From Streptomyces sp. SJL17-4 (GTDB lineage Bacteria > Actinomycetota > Actinomycetes > Streptomycetales > Streptomycetaceae): a stretch of DNA of 64,000 bases. The position numbers and the translations under genes are program-made. How positions within the stretch are numbered: position 1 is the first letter of the stretch; every line of letters begins with the position of its first letter. The notes below the pieces were generated by a model, which was given only the letters and a program-made list of their open reading frames with translations, had not been told where the DNA came from and made no database searches. Positions 31,279 to 40,696 of this stretch are shown in pieces. The stretch spans positions 6,359,501 through 6,423,500 of the forward strand of contig NZ_CP104578.1 in NCBI RefSeq assembly GCF_036826855.1. Reading direction: 5' to 3'.

Positions 31279-31560
31279 TTGACGACCGCGCGCCGCGCCA
31301 CGCCGACCGCCCTGGGCTCCGCCCCGGGCGGCCCGGTCGTGCCCGCGGACGTCGCGGTGGGGCGCCGCAGCCGGCTCCGTACCGCTGCTGCCCCCGTCTC
31401 CAAGCACGCCCCACTGGCCCGGGGCTGCCGACCGCGCGGCTGCCGCGCACCCGCCCGCCGTGTCCACGGCCGCCGGGTGCGGTACGTCATCGGGTCCGAG
31501 CCGGGCCAGGTCAACGGCATGCGATGGCGTCCGCGCCTCGCGCGCACTCTCACGAACTGA
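31279..31560 (+). CDS. trpM: small basic protein between trpC and trpB (TrpM/TrpX position)
   Basis: This 93-residue ORF starts at TTG 31279, eight bases after a GGAG inside the trpC end; GTG 31357 would give 67 residues, closer to the 60-odd I recall for S. coelicolor TrpM. The conserved-looking core is CRPRGCRAPARRVHGRRVRY then VIGSEPGQVNGMRW, very Arg-rich. In S. coelicolor the ORF at this place (trpX, renamed trpM) modulates tryptophan synthesis and development. Identification rests on position and remembered sequence; the start codon is uncertain. Confidence 0.68.
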   Translation: MTTARRATPTALGSAPGGPVVPADVAVGRRSRLRTAAAPVSKHAPLARGCRPRGCRAPARRVHGRRVRYVIGSEPGQVNGMRWRPRLARTLTN

Positions 31561-31730
31561 CGCAGCCGCTCAGCCACCGAGACCTGCGCCTCAGACGCCT
31601 TCGCGCCTGAGGCCCGTGCCTCCGCCGTCCCTCGCGGGCGCCGAACCGTGGCCCTGCCGTTGCCCGGCACTGCACCCCACCGCCGCGTGGGCGTCGCCCC
31701 GCCGCCACCCCCCCCGTGTGGGCATTCGTC

Positions 31731-31763
31731 CCTCCCCCCAGACTTCGTCCGGGGGGACCCCCA
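31731..31763. repeat. dispersed palindromic repeat copy 2
   Basis: CCTCCCCCCAGACTTCGTCC then GGGGGGACCCCCA, the classical form of the Streptomyces intergenic palindrome. The sequences on both sides (GTGTGGGCATTCGTCC before, GGGTGGGCAC after) recur in inverted form around copy 4. Confidence 0.85.
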
Positions 31764-31771
31764 GGGCGGGA

Positions 31772-31915
31772 CGGGTGGGCACACGGGACGGCGCCCTCTG
31801 GCGGCGCCCCCGCCCCTTGTGCCTGGACCCGCACCCTCAGTGCGCCGTGCACCGGGTGCGGGTCAGGGCGCGGGAGCCTAGGCCCGGCAGGGGCGCCGTC
31901 CGTTGTGCCCACCCG
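31772..31915. repeat. long imperfect inverted repeat
   Basis: The left arm begins CGGGTGGGCACACGGGACGG and ends with CCTGGACCCGCACC. The right arm reads GGTGCGGGTCAGGG onward to CGTCCGTTGTGCCCACCCG. The arms are about 60 bases with scattered mismatches. RNA from this region should fold strongly. Confidence 0.7.
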
Positions 31916-31927
31916 TTCCGCGCCAGC

Positions 31928-31971
31928 GGGACGCAGGCCCACAACGGGCGGGACGCAGGCCCACAACGGGC
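31928..31971. repeat. two tandem 22-bp units
   Basis: GGGACGCAGGCCCACAAC plus GGGC occurs twice without change at 31928-31949 and 31950-31971, followed by the start of a third (GGGAC). Confidence 0.9.
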
Positions 31972-32106
31972 GGGACCGCTCGCTGTGGGGCGGCTCGGGC
32001 GGAGCCCGGGTGGGTGACGGCGTTGCCGTTCGTGAGGAGGTCGCGCGCATAACGTGACCATCGTCAGCACAACACACGGGGCACCCGCCCCGCGAGGAGC
32101 ATCCGC

Positions 32107-33390
32107 ATGTCCAGCGAGTTCTTCATTCCCGACCCGGAGGGTCAGGTCCCCACCCCCGAGGGCTACTTCGGTGCCTACGGCGGCAAGTTCATCCCGGAGG
32201 CCCTCGTCGCCGCCGTCGACGAGGTCGCCGTCGAGTACGACAAGGCCAAGGTCGACCCGGAGTTCGCCCGCGAGCTCAACGACCTGATGGTCAACTACAC
32301 GGGCCGCCCGAGCGCCCTCACCGAGGTGCCCCGGTTCGCCGAGCACGCCGGCGGCGCCCGGATCTTCCTCAAGCGCGAGGACCTGAACCACACCGGCTCG
32401 CACAAGATCAACAACGTGCTCGGTCAGGCCCTGCTCACCAAGCGCATGGGCAAGACCCGCGTCATCGCCGAGACCGGCGCCGGTCAGCACGGCGTGGCCA
32501 CCGCCACCGCCTGCGCCCTCTTCGGCCTCGACTGCACCATCTACATGGGTGAGGTCGACACCCAGCGCCAGGCCCTCAACGTGGCCCGGATGCGGATGCT
32601 CGGCGCCGAGGTCGTGGCCGTGAAGTCCGGCAGCCGTACCCTCAAGGACGCCATCAACGAGGCGTTCCGCGACTGGGTCGCCAACGTGGACCGGACGCAC
32701 TACCTGTTCGGCACCGTGGCGGGCCCGCACCCCTTCCCCGCCATGGTCCGCGACTTCCACCGGGTCATCGGCGTCGAGGCCCGCCGTCAGATCCTGGAGC
32801 GCGCCGGCCGCCTCCCCGACGCGGCGATCGCCTGCGTCGGCGGCGGCTCCAACGCCATCGGTCTCTTCCACGCCTTCGTCCCCGACGCGGGCGTCCGGCT
32901 GATCGGCTGCGAGCCGGCCGGCCACGGCGTGGAGACCGGTGAGCACGCGGCCACCCTCACCGCCGGCGAGCCCGGCATCCTGCACGGTTCGCGGTCGTAC
33001 GTCCTCCAGGACGAGGAGGGCCAGATCACCGAGCCGTACTCGATCTCGGCGGGCCTCGACTACCCGGGCATCGGCCCGGAGCACGCGTACCTGAAGGACA
33101 TCGGACGCGGCGAGTACCGCGCCGTCACCGACGACGCCGCCATGCAGGCGCTGCGGCTGCTCTCCCGTACCGAGGGCATCATCCCGGCGATCGAGTCGGC
33201 CCACGCCCTCGCGGGGGCCCTGGAGGTCGGCAAGGAGCTCGGCAAGGACGCCCTGCTCCTCGTGAACCTCTCCGGGCGCGGCGACAAGGACATGGACACG
33301 GCCGCCCGCTACTTCGGCCTGTACGACACCGACGCCGAGGTCGCGGCGGACGCCGGCGCCACCGCGGAGATCGAAGGGGACGCCAAGTGA
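32107..33390 (+). CDS. trpB: tryptophan synthase beta chain
   Basis: This 427-residue protein starts at ATG 32107 behind GAGGAGC. It condenses indole and serine to tryptophan using PLP. The PLP lysine is in [15 protein letters not shown], the Glu in [12 protein letters not shown] and the phosphate loop is [19 protein letters not shown] is near the C-terminus. The length is slightly longer than E. coli TrpB because of a polar tail. It overlaps trpA by four bases, matching the alpha2beta2 complex. Confidence 0.97.
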   Translation: MSSEFFIPDPEGQVPTPEGYFGAYGGKFIPEALVAAVDEVAVEYDKAKVDPEFARELNDLMVNYTGRPSALTEVPRFAEHAGGARIFLKREDLNHTGSHKINNVLGQALLTKRMGKTRVIAETGAGQHGVATATACALFGLDCTIYMGEVDTQRQALNVARMRMLGAEVVAVKSGSRTLKDAINEAFRDWVANVDRTHYLFGTVAGPHPFPAMVRDFHRVIGVEARRQILERAGRLPDAAIACVGGGSNAIGLFHAFVPDAGVRLIGCEPAGHGVETGEHAATLTAGEPGILHGSRSYVLQDEEGQITEPYSISAGLDYPGIGPEHAYLKDIGRGEYRAVTDDAAMQALRLLSRTEGIIPAIESAHALAGALEVGKELGKDALLLVNLSGRGDKDMDTAARYFGLYDTDAEVAADAGATAEIEGDAK

Positions 33391-34217
33391 CCGGCAACAT
33401 CCAGCTCCTCAGCGACACCCTCGCCAAGGCGAAGGCGGAGAACCGGGCCGCGCTCATCGCGTACCTCCCGGCCGGCTTCCCGACCGTCGACGGCGGCATC
33501 GCGGCGATCAAGGCCGTCTTCGACGGCGGCGCCGACGTGGTCGAGGTCGGCCTCCCGCACAGTGACCCGGTGCTCGACGGGCCGGTCATCCAGACCGCCG
33601 ACGACATCGCCCTGCGCGGCGGCGTCAAGATCGCCGACGTCATGCGGACGGTCCGCGAGGCCCACGAGGCCACCGGCAAGCCGGTCCTCGTCATGACGTA
33701 CTGGAACCCGATCGACCGGTACGGCGTCGAGCGCTTCACCGAGGAGCTCGCCGCGGCCGGCGGCGCGGGCTGCATCCTGCCCGACCTGCCCGTCCAGGAG
33801 TCCGCACTCTGGCGCGAGAACGCCGACAAGCACGGTCTCGCGACCGTCTTCGTCGTCGCTCCCAGCAGCAAGGACGAGCGCCTCGCCACCATCACGGCGG
33901 CCGGCTCCGGCTTCGTCTACGCGGCCTCCCTCATGGGCGTCACCGGCACCCGAGAGTCGGTCGGCGAGCAGGCGGCCGACCTCGTCCGCCGTACCCGCGC
34001 CACCGCCGAACCCGGCCGGGACCTCCCCGTCTGCGTCGGGCTCGGCGTCTCCAACGCCACCCAGGCCAAGGAGGTCGCCGCCTTCGCCGACGGCGTCATC
34101 GTCGGCTCCGCGTTCGTCAAGCGGATCCTCGACGCCGACGGCGACGAGACCGCGGGACTCGCCGCGGTAAGGGAACTGGCGGCCGAACTCGCCGAGGGCG
34201 TCAGGCGCGTTTCGTAA
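33387..34217 (+). CDS. trpA: tryptophan synthase alpha chain
   Basis: This 276-residue TIM barrel starts at GTG 33387, overlapping trpB. It cleaves indole-3-glycerol phosphate and channels indole to TrpB. Motifs are [34 protein letters not shown] (the catalytic Glu is near its start), [11 protein letters not shown] and [28 protein letters not shown] perfect hairpin terminator follows. Confidence 0.96.
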   Translation: MTGNIQLLSDTLAKAKAENRAALIAYLPAGFPTVDGGIAAIKAVFDGGADVVEVGLPHSDPVLDGPVIQTADDIALRGGVKIADVMRTVREAHEATGKPVLVMTYWNPIDRYGVERFTEELAAAGGAGCILPDLPVQESALWRENADKHGLATVFVVAPSSKDERLATITAAGSGFVYAASLMGVTGTRESVGEQAADLVRRTRATAEPGRDLPVCVGLGVSNATQAKEVAAFADGVIVGSAFVKRILDADGDETAGLAAVRELAAELAEGVRRVS

Positions 34218-34237
34218 CCCATTTGGGTGGATCTGCG

Positions 34238-34267
34238 ACCGGGGAGGCATGCACGTGCCTCCCCGGT
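34238..34267 (+). terminator. trp operon terminator
   Basis: ACCGGGGAGGCA and its exact complement with a six-base loop, 20 bases after the trpA stop and ending just before the next GTG. Confidence 0.85.
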
Positions 34268-34280
34268 TCGTTTCCGAGGC

Positions 34281-35138
34281 GTGAGCCAGAAGAACAGTGG
34301 TGACGGTAATCGGAGTGCGCGGGAGCGTCTCCAGCAGCAGCGCGAGCGCGAGAAGGCCCGCGAGAAGCAGCGGCGGATCCTGATCGTGTCGGCGGCGGTG
34401 GTCGGCGTCCTCGGACTGGCCGCGGTCGTCGGTGTGATCGCCGCGGGCGGCGACAAGGACAGTGGATCCGACAAGGCGGGCCCGGTCGTCGCGCCGACGG
34501 GAGCGACCGAGGAGGACGGCAAGCCCGCCATTCCCACCGGGAAGTCGGACGCCCCCTCGACGCTGGCGATCTGGGAGGACTTCCGCTGCCCGGCGTGCGC
34601 CCAGTTCGAGAACGCGTTCCGGGACACGATCCACGAGCTGGAGGCCGCGGGCGCGATCAGGACCGAGTACCACCTCGCCACCCTCATCGACGGGAACATG
34701 GGCGGCAGCGGCTCCCTGCGCGCGGCGAACGCCGCCGCGTGCGCCCAGGACGCGGGGAAGTTCACCGCGTACCACGACACGCTCTACATCAACCAGCCGC
34801 CGGAGACGGACGACGCCTTCGGGAACAACGCCAAGCTGATCGAGCTTGCGGCGAAGGTGCCGGGGCTCGACACGCCCGCCTTCCGCAGCTGTGTGAACGA
34901 CGGCACGCACGACACCTGGGTGGCCAAGTCGAACGAGGCCTTCCAGAACGGCGGCTTCCGCGGCACGCCGTCCGTCCTGCTCAACGGAGAATCGATCTTC
35001 CCGCAGAAGGGGAACGAGCAGATCTCCCCGGACAACCTGAAGAAGTGGGTCGCCGAGGCCAACAAGGGCAAGAAGCCCGGCACGGCGGCCCCGACGACCG
35101 CCCCGGCGGCCTCCCCCGGCTCTCCCTCGGCGGGCTGA
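34281..35138 (+). CDS. DsbA-family thioredoxin-like protein, second copy
   Basis: This 285-residue protein starts at GTG 34281 (VSQKNSGDGN); upstream codons belong to the terminator. A basic leader (RERLQQQREREKAREKQRR), one helix (about 33-55), then a DsbA-like thioredoxin domain with FRCPACAQFE (CPAC) and a GFRGTPSVLLNG cis-Pro loop. The C-terminal tail is Ala/Pro/Thr-rich. It resembles the 2625-3440 protein and probably acts outside the membrane on disulfides. It directly precedes lgt. Confidence 0.88.
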   Translation: MSQKNSGDGNRSARERLQQQREREKAREKQRRILIVSAAVVGVLGLAAVVGVIAAGGDKDSGSDKAGPVVAPTGATEEDGKPAIPTGKSDAPSTLAIWEDFRCPACAQFENAFRDTIHELEAAGAIRTEYHLATLIDGNMGGSGSLRAANAAACAQDAGKFTAYHDTLYINQPPETDDAFGNNAKLIELAAKVPGLDTPAFRSCVNDGTHDTWVAKSNEAFQNGGFRGTPSVLLNGESIFPQKGNEQISPDNLKKWVAEANKGKKPGTAAPTTAPAASPGSPSAG

Positions 35139-35226
35139 ACCGCCGCCTCCGGCCCGGGTTAGTTACCCATACGTTGCCGGGTGGGCTGCCGTCCCGCCCG
35201 CCCGGCAGGGTAGCGTCGGTCCTGCC

Positions 35227-36213
35227 ATGGACCTTGCCTACATTCCCAGCCCGTCGACCGGCGTGATCAACCTCGGACCGATCCCGCTGCGCGGCTATGC
35301 CTTCTGCATCATCATCGGTGTCTTCGTCGCCGTCTGGTACGGCAACAAGCGGTGGGTCGCCCGGGGCGGCACCGCCGGCACCGTGGCCGACATCGCCGTC
35401 TGGGCGGTGCCCTTCGGCCTCGTCGGCGGACGCCTCTACCACGTGATCACCGACTATCAGCTGTACTTCAGCGAGGGTGAGAACTGGGTCGACGCCTTCA
35501 AGATCTGGGAGGGCGGCCTCGGTATCTGGGGCGCCATCGCGCTCGGCGCGGTGGGTGCCTGGATCGGCTGCCGCCGACGGGGCATCCCGCTCCCGGCGTA
35601 CGCCGACGCCATCGCCCCCGGAATCGCCTTCGCCCAGGCCATCGGCCGCTGGGGCAACTGGTTCAACCAGGAGCTCTACGGCAAGCAGACCGAACTGCCC
35701 TGGGCCGTCAAGATCACCGAGGGCGCGAACCGTGAGGCCGGGCTCTATCACCCGACCTTCCTGTACGAGTCGCTCTGGTGCATCGGCGTCGCCGTGCTGG
35801 TGATCTGGGCCGACCGCCGCTTCAAGCTCGGCCACGGCCGCGCCTTCGCGCTGTACGTCGCCGCGTACTGCGCGGGCCGGGCCTGGATCGAGTACATGCG
35901 CGTCGACGAGGCGCACCACATCCTCGGTCTGCGTCTGAACGTGTGGACGGCGATCATCGTCTTCGTGCTCGCCGTGGTCTACATGGTGATCTCGGCGCGG
36001 ATCCGCCCGGGCCGCGAGGAGATCGTGGAGCCGAAGGCCGCGAAGGACGCCGTCGGGGAGAAGGCGGAGAAGACCGAGGACGCCGAGGACGCCGGGGACG
36101 AGAAGGACGCGGCGGCCGAGGACGCCGCTCCGGCCGACGATGCCTCCGACGTGTCCGACGGGGACGTCCAGCACGGGGCCGACAACGGCGCCGGGTCCGC
36201 CGCCAAGAGCTGA
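35227..36213 (+). CDS. lgt: prolipoprotein diacylglyceryl transferase
   Basis: This 328-residue protein starts at ATG 35227. It attaches diacylglycerol to the lipobox cysteine of prolipoproteins in the membrane. The family signature is GRWGNWFNQELYG, with an early Arg in LGPIPLRGYAF and GGRLYHVITD. About seven membrane helices are visible. Residues 262-328 form a long acidic Asp/Glu/Ala tail, common in Streptomyces Lgt and absent from E. coli. A terminator follows. Confidence 0.95.
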   Translation: MDLAYIPSPSTGVINLGPIPLRGYAFCIIIGVFVAVWYGNKRWVARGGTAGTVADIAVWAVPFGLVGGRLYHVITDYQLYFSEGENWVDAFKIWEGGLGIWGAIALGAVGAWIGCRRRGIPLPAYADAIAPGIAFAQAIGRWGNWFNQELYGKQTELPWAVKITEGANREAGLYHPTFLYESLWCIGVAVLVIWADRRFKLGHGRAFALYVAAYCAGRAWIEYMRVDEAHHILGLRLNVWTAIIVFVLAVVYMVISARIRPGREEIVEPKAAKDAVGEKAEKTEDAEDAGDEKDAAAEDAAPADDASDVSDGDVQHGADNGAGSAAKS

Positions 36214-36231
36214 GCCCCCTCCAGCCGGTCG

Positions 36232-36269
36232 AAGGGCCGTCGGGACCGAGAGGTCCCGGCGGCCCTTTT
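36232..36269 (+). terminator. lgt intrinsic terminator with T-run
   Basis: AAGGGCCG-t-CGGGACC pairs with GGTCCCG-g-CGGCCCTT around GAGA and ends in TTTT, an unusually canonical terminator for this genome. Confidence 0.88.
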
Positions 36270-36292
36270 CGCATGCCCGGGGGCAGGGGGAG

Positions 36293-37147
36293 TCAGGCCG
36301 TGCGGGCCGCGAGGGCGAGGACCCGGTGGGCGCCCGCCACCACCGCCGCGTCCACGAACCGCCCGTCCGGGAGGGCGAGGGCGCCCCGCTCGGGGCCGGC
36401 CGCCGCGACCACCTCCCGGGCCGCGTCGACCTCCTCCGGGGTGGGGAGATAGGCGCGCTCGATGACCGGGAGCTGGCGGGGGTGGATGGCCGCCCGGCCG
36501 AAGAAGCCCATGGCCCGGCCCCGGGCGCACCCGGCGGCCAGCGCGTCCAGGTCGCCGATGTCGGGGTGGACCGACTGGGCCGGGGGCGGGAGGGCGGCCG
36601 CGCGGGCCGCGACCACCACCCGGCCGCGCGACCAGTCCAGGGCGCGGTCCTCCCGTACCCCCAGGTCCGCGCGGAGATCGGCCTCGCCGAGCGCGATGCC
36701 GCGGACGGCGGGGTGGGCGGTGGCGATGGCGTACGCGTGCTCCACGGCGACGGCGTTCTCCAGGAGCGGGTAGAGCGGGAGGCCCGGGGCGAGCTCGGCG
36801 AGCCGGTGGATGTCAGTGGCGTGTGTCACCTTGGGAACACGAAGACCGTGAAGGCCGGGGAGGAGGGCCAGGGTGGGGATGTCGCGCGGGGTGTGGACGC
36901 GGACGTGGACCGGGACGGGGTGCGGGTCCGCGAGCAGATCGGCCGTGGCCTCGAGGGCGTACGCCTTGCGGTGCGCGGCGACCGCGTCCTCCAGATCGAC
37001 GATGACCACGTCGGCGCCCGAGGTCAGCGCCTTGCGGACCACCTCGGGGCGGTCGCCGGGGGCGTACAGCCAGGTGAGAGCCGGGGCGGCGGGCGAGCGG
37101 CGCGCCGTGTCGTTCGCGCGGGCCGGGGTCTCGCTCATGTTGCTCAT
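36293..37147 (-). CDS. CitE-like CoA-ester lyase (HpcH/HpaI aldolase family)
   Basis: This 284-residue protein starts at ATG 37147, overlapping the CaiB gene's stop (MSNMSE); ATG 37138 is also possible. It has the citrate-lyase-beta pattern: WLYAPGDRPEVVRKAL, DVVIVDLEDAV, VRVHTPR, LPLYPLLENAVAVEHAYAI and GIALGEADLRADLG with a metal-binding Glu. Such enzymes cleave malyl-, citramalyl- or related CoA esters. It ends the seven-gene operon and could act on the CoA ester made by the neighbouring transferase; the true substrate is unknown. Confidence 0.87.
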   Translation of the reverse strand: MSNMSETPARANDTARRSPAAPALTWLYAPGDRPEVVRKALTSGADVVIVDLEDAVAAHRKAYALEATADLLADPHPVPVHVRVHTPRDIPTLALLPGLHGLRVPKVTHATDIHRLAELAPGLPLYPLLENAVAVEHAYAIATAHPAVRGIALGEADLRADLGVREDRALDWSRGRVVVAARAAALPPPAQSVHPDIGDLDALAAGCARGRAMGFFGRAAIHPRQLPVIERAYLPTPEEVDAAREVVAAAGPERGALALPDGRFVDAAVVAGAHRVLALAARTA

Positions 37148-38388
37148 ACCGCTCCCTGGTCGCGAAGGCGGTCGATCTCGGCGGGGGTGAGGCCGAGCTC
37201 GGAGAGGACGGCGGTGGTGTCGGCGCCGTGGGGGCGGCCGGACCAGCGGATGCCTCCGGGCGTCTCGGAGAGGCGGAAGAGGACGTTCTGCATCTTGATC
37301 GGGCCGAGTTCGGGGTCCTGCACCTCGGTGACGGTGCCGAGCGCCTGGTACTGGGGATCGGTGACGACGTCCCGGATGTCGTAGACCGGGGCGATCGCCG
37401 CCTCCGCCTTCTCGAACGCGGCCATCGCCTCGTCCCGGGTGTGGCGGGCGATCCACGAGCCGACCGCCTCGTCCAGGACGTCCGCGTTCTCGGCCCGTCC
37501 CGTGCCGTCGGCGAACCACGGCTCGTCGATCAGTTCGGGTCGGCCGACCAGGACCATGACGCGTTCGGCGATCGACTGGGCGGAGGTGGAGACGGCGACC
37601 CAGGAACCGTCGGAGGTCCGATAGGTGTTGCGGGGGGCGTTGTTGCGGGAGCGGTTGCCCGTGCGGGGCTGCACGTAGCCGAGTTGGTCGTACCAGAGGG
37701 GGTGGGGCCCGATGACGGAGAGCATCGGTTCGATGATCGCCATGTCGACGACCTGGCCGCGCCCGGTCGTGGTCCTGGCGGTGAGCGCGGTCATCACCGC
37801 GTACGCCGTGGCGAGGGCGGCGATCGAGTCGGCCAGGCCGAAGGGGGGCAGGGTGGGCGGGCCGTCGGGCTCGCCGGTGATGGCGGCGAAGCCGCTCATC
37901 GCCTCGGCGAGAGTGCCGAAGCCGGGACGGTGGGCGTACGGGCCGAACTGGCCGAAGCCGGTGACCCGGGCGAGGACCAGACGCGGGTTGACGGTGGAGA
38001 GCTCCTCCCAGCCCAGACCCCAGCGTTCCAGGGTGCCGGGGCGGAAGTTCTCCACGATCACGTCGGCGTCGGCGGCGAGCGCGAGCAGGGTGTCACGGCC
38101 GCCGGGGGACGACAGATCGAGGGTGATCGCCCGCTTGTTGCGGCCGAGGACCTTCCACCAGAGACCGATCCCGTCCTTGGCGGGGCCGTGGCCGCGGGAC
38201 GGGTCGGGCTTGCGGGGGTGCTCGACCTTGACGACGTCGGCGCCGAAGTCGCCGAGCATCGTCGCGGCGAGCGGGCCGGCGAAGAGGGTCGCGAGATCCA
38301 GGACGCGCAGGCCGTGGAGGGGCGCTTGAGGCGCTCGGGGTCCGGGGGCGGCGGTGGGTGCGGTGGGAGTGCGCGGCGTGGGGGTCAT
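37144..38388 (-). CDS. CaiB/BaiF family CoA-transferase
   Basis: This 414-residue class III CoA-transferase starts at ATG 38388, overlapping the ribokinase stop by four bases. Motifs are LRVLDLATLFAGPLAATMLGDFGADVVKVEHP, WWKVLGRNKRAITLDL, DVIVENFRPGTLERWGLG and GFGQFGPYAHRPGFGTLAEAMSGF. It moves CoA between carboxylic acids. A Pro/Thr-rich 25-residue leader precedes the domain. Paired with a CitE-like lyase it suggests activation and cleavage of an organic acid. Confidence 0.9.
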   Translation of the reverse strand: MTPTPRTPTAPTAAPGPRAPQAPLHGLRVLDLATLFAGPLAATMLGDFGADVVKVEHPRKPDPSRGHGPAKDGIGLWWKVLGRNKRAITLDLSSPGGRDTLLALAADADVIVENFRPGTLERWGLGWEELSTVNPRLVLARVTGFGQFGPYAHRPGFGTLAEAMSGFAAITGEPDGPPTLPPFGLADSIAALATAYAVMTALTARTTTGRGQVVDMAIIEPMLSVIGPHPLWYDQLGYVQPRTGNRSRNNAPRNTYRTSDGSWVAVSTSAQSIAERVMVLVGRPELIDEPWFADGTGRAENADVLDEAVGSWIARHTRDEAMAAFEKAEAAIAPVYDIRDVVTDPQYQALGTVTEVQDPELGPIKMQNVLFRLSETPGGIRWSGRPHGADTTAVLSELGLTPAEIDRLRDQGAV

Positions 38389-39323
38389 ACGGGGTCGGTC
38401 TCCTTCTCGTCCGTGTCCTCGGCCTCGCCCGGGGAGCCGAAGGCGGCCTCGATCTCGGCGCGGTACGGCATCGACGTCGACGCGCCCTCGCGCTGGACGG
38501 AGAGCGCGGCGGCGGTCCCCGCCCAGGCGAGCGCCTCGGGGGCGGGGCGGCCCTCGCCGAGGGCGACGACCAGTGCGCCGACGAAGGTGTCACCGGCGGC
38601 GGTGGTGTCCACGGCCCGGACGCGGGGCGCGGGCACCGTCACCGGATCGGCGCCCCGGACCGCGTACAGACTCCCGGCCGCTCCCAGGGTGACGACGACC
38701 TCGGGGACGTCCTTGAGCAGGGCGAGGGCGGCCTCGCGGGGGTCGGTCAGGCCGGTGAGCGCGGCGGCCTCGTGCTCGTTGGGCACCAACAGGTCGATGC
38801 TGGCGAGCAGTTCGGGAGGGAGCGGCTGGGCGGGAGCGGGCGTGAGGACGGTACGGACGCCGAGACGGCGGGCGGTCGCGGCGCCCTCCACGACGACGGA
38901 GAGGGGGAGTTCGAGCTGGAGGAGCAAGGCGTCGGCGGTACCGATGAGGGCCTCGTCGCCATGGTCGAGGGAGGTGACGGTGCCGTTCGCGCCGGGGACG
39001 ACGACGATCGCGTTGCCGCCCTCGTCGTCGACGACGATGTGCGCGGTGCCGGAGGCGCCCTCGGCGGTGCGCAGGAGATCGGTGTCCACCGAGCAGTGTT
39101 CGAGGGTGGCCCGGAGCCGGGTGCCGAAGTCGTCGGCGCCGACCGCGCCGATCATCGACACCTCGCCGCCGGCGCGGGCGGCGGCGACGGCCTGGTTGGC
39201 GCCCTTGCCGCCGGGGATCGTACGGAAGGAGCGGCCGGTGACGGTTTCGCCGAGGGCCGGGGCCCTCGGGACGTAGGCGACGAGGTCCATGTTGGTGCTG
39301 CCGAGTACGACGATGCTGGTCAT
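38385..39323 (-). CDS. rbsK: ribokinase (PfkB family)
   Basis: This 312-residue protein starts at ATG 39323, overlapping the ARH-1 stop. PfkB signature 1 is GGKGANQAVAAARAGGEVSMIGAVG. Signature 2, with the catalytic Asp, is RAVDTTAAGDTFVGALVVAL. The sugar-binding start LGSTNMDLVAYV is ribokinase-like. It would phosphorylate ribose, or a related pentoside, to ribose-5-phosphate. Its place after four ADP-ribosylglycohydrolase genes suggests it uses the ribose they free. Confidence 0.88.
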   Translation of the reverse strand: MTSIVVLGSTNMDLVAYVPRAPALGETVTGRSFRTIPGGKGANQAVAAARAGGEVSMIGAVGADDFGTRLRATLEHCSVDTDLLRTAEGASGTAHIVVDDEGGNAIVVVPGANGTVTSLDHGDEALIGTADALLLQLELPLSVVVEGAATARRLGVRTVLTPAPAQPLPPELLASIDLLVPNEHEAAALTGLTDPREAALALLKDVPEVVVTLGAAGSLYAVRGADPVTVPAPRVRAVDTTAAGDTFVGALVVALGEGRPAPEALAWAGTAAALSVQREGASTSMPYRAEIEAAFGSPGEAEDTDEKETDPV

Positions 39324-40696
39324 GGGCGTACTGCCTCCAGGTGGGTCAGTTCGGCCAGGGTGTCGAAGCCGATGCCGTCGAAGGACGGGACGGAGGTCGC
39401 GAGACGGTTCTTGAGGGGGGAGGTCCAGCGGTCCGGCAGCCGGTCGGGGTGCCCGGCGAGCAGTCCGGCGACCGAACCGGCGGTGGCGCCGTTGGAGTCG
39501 GTGTCCCAGCCGCCGGAGACCGCCGCGCAGATGGAACGGGTGAAGTCGCCGTCGGCGTGGGTGAGGGCGGCGGCGAGCAGGGCGGCATTGGGCACGGCAT
39601 GCACCCAGTGGTACCCGCCGAGTTCGGTGTGCAGGCGGTCGACGACGGTGTCGAAGTCGGGGGTGTCACGAGCGAGTCCGACACCCCGGCGGACCGCCTG
39701 CGCGAGGCGGGAACGCGGAGGGATCACGGCGAGGCCCTCGGCGAGCGACCGGTGGACGTCGGCGGTGCCGGTCGCGGCGGCGGCGAGGGTGGCGGCGACG
39801 AACATGGCGCCGTAGACGCCGTTCGCGGTGTGGGTGAGGGTGGCGTCCCGGTACGCCTGTTCGGCGGCGGCGGCCGGGTCGCCCGGATGGGTCCAGCCGT
39901 GGACGTCGGCCCGGATCTGGGCGCCGATCCACTCGCGGAACGGGTTGCGGTGGACGGCGGTCAGCGGGGGTTCGATGCCGTCGAGGAGATTGCGGTAGGC
40001 GACGCGCTCGGCCGTGAAGGTGCGGCCGGCGGGCAGTTCGTCGAGCCAGAGACGGGCGACGTCGGCGGTGGTGAAGCCGCGGCCGTGGCGCTGGAGGAGC
40101 AGCAGGTTGAGGAGGGGGTAGTTGAGGTCGTCGTCCTCGGGCATCCCGTCGATGTTCTCGGCGAGGGAGGTGGGAGCGGAGCGCCGGTTCCAGGGGTGGG
40201 CGGCGAGCAGTTCGGGCGGGACGCCGCGGGCGGTGAACCAGGAGGAGAGGGGCCAGTTGCCGGTGGCGCGGGCGAGGTCGCGGAGGGCGGCCAGGGGGAG
40301 CTTCTCGACGGGCTTGCCGAGGAGGCAGCCGGCGGCGCGGCCGAGCCAGGCGGCGTGGAGGCGGTCGCGGAGGGCGTCGCATGCCCCTGCTCCTCCAGGG
40401 TCTGGGGGAGGGACGGTGCGGGGCGTCGTCAGGGCTCGGATGTCGGCGAGGCCGGTCGGCTCCCGCGCGGACAGGGGGGTCGGGAGGGTCGTCAGGGTGT
40501 CCAGGAGTTCCGTCGCCAGGGGGCGGAGGTCCGGGCGGGGTACCTCGGAAGCGCCGGCCGTCTCCGGGGCGGGCGGGCCGCCCGCCGCCGCCCAGCGGGC
40601 CGCGACGGCGCGCGCGTCGCGGCCATCCTCCGCCGCCTGGCGGAGTTCGTGGCCCAGGAGGTCCTCCGGTTGGATCCAGGTCAGGCGGAGGTTCAT
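39320..40696 (-). CDS. ADP-ribosylglycohydrolase family protein, ARH-1
   Basis: This 458-residue protein starts at ATG 40696, overlapping ARH-2. A unique leader of about 115 residues begins LTWIQPEDLLGHELRQAAEDGRDA. The ARH domain then has DRLHAAWLGRAAGCLLGKPVE, where the usual Gly-Asp of GDALG is Ala-Gly-Cys. MPEDDDLNYPLLNLLLLQRHG and the C-terminal metal motif SGGWDTDSNGATAGSVAGLLAG are intact. One metal ligand therefore appears changed, while the others remain. A copy of the dispersed palindrome encodes PPPDPGGAGA at the linker. Substrate unknown. Confidence 0.85.
   Translation of the reverse strand: MNLRLTWIQPEDLLGHELRQAAEDGRDARAVAARWAAAGGPPAPETAGASEVPRPDLRPLATELLDTLTTLPTPLSAREPTGLADIRALTTPRTVPPPDPGGAGACDALRDRLHAAWLGRAAGCLLGKPVEKLPLAALRDLARATGNWPLSSWFTARGVPPELLAAHPWNRRSAPTSLAENIDGMPEDDDLNYPLLNLLLLQRHGRGFTTADVARLWLDELPAGRTFTAERVAYRNLLDGIEPPLTAVHRNPFREWIGAQIRADVHGWTHPGDPAAAAEQAYRDATLTHTANGVYGAMFVAATLAAAATGTADVHRSLAEGLAVIPPRSRLAQAVRRGVGLARDTPDFDTVVDRLHTELGGYHWVHAVPNAALLAAALTHADGDFTRSICAAVSGGWDTDSNGATAGSVAGLLAGHPDRLPDRWTSPLKNRLATSVPSFDGIGFDTLAELTHLEAVRP
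40384..40412. repeat. dispersed palindromic repeat copy 3, inside ARH-1
   Basis: On the reverse strand it begins CCCTCCCCCAGACCCTGG and ends AGCAGGGG. It is a diverged or partial copy, in frame in the leader/ARH-domain junction. Confidence 0.55.

Larger units (their letters stand above)
31561..32106. other. 546-bp repeat-rich gap between trpM and trpB
   Basis: No credible gene is present; open frames here are high-GC artefacts. It holds a dispersed palindrome (31731-31763), a long imperfect inverted repeat (31772-31915) and two tandem 22-bp units (31928-31971). The trpB ribosome site GAGGAGC lies at the end. A promoter for trpB may lie here, but none is clear. Confidence 0.7.

Noticed and set aside
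31460..32077. Open frames on both strands in the trpM-trpB gap
   Set aside because: They cover repeats, have no family features and arise from very high GC; no good ribosome sites.
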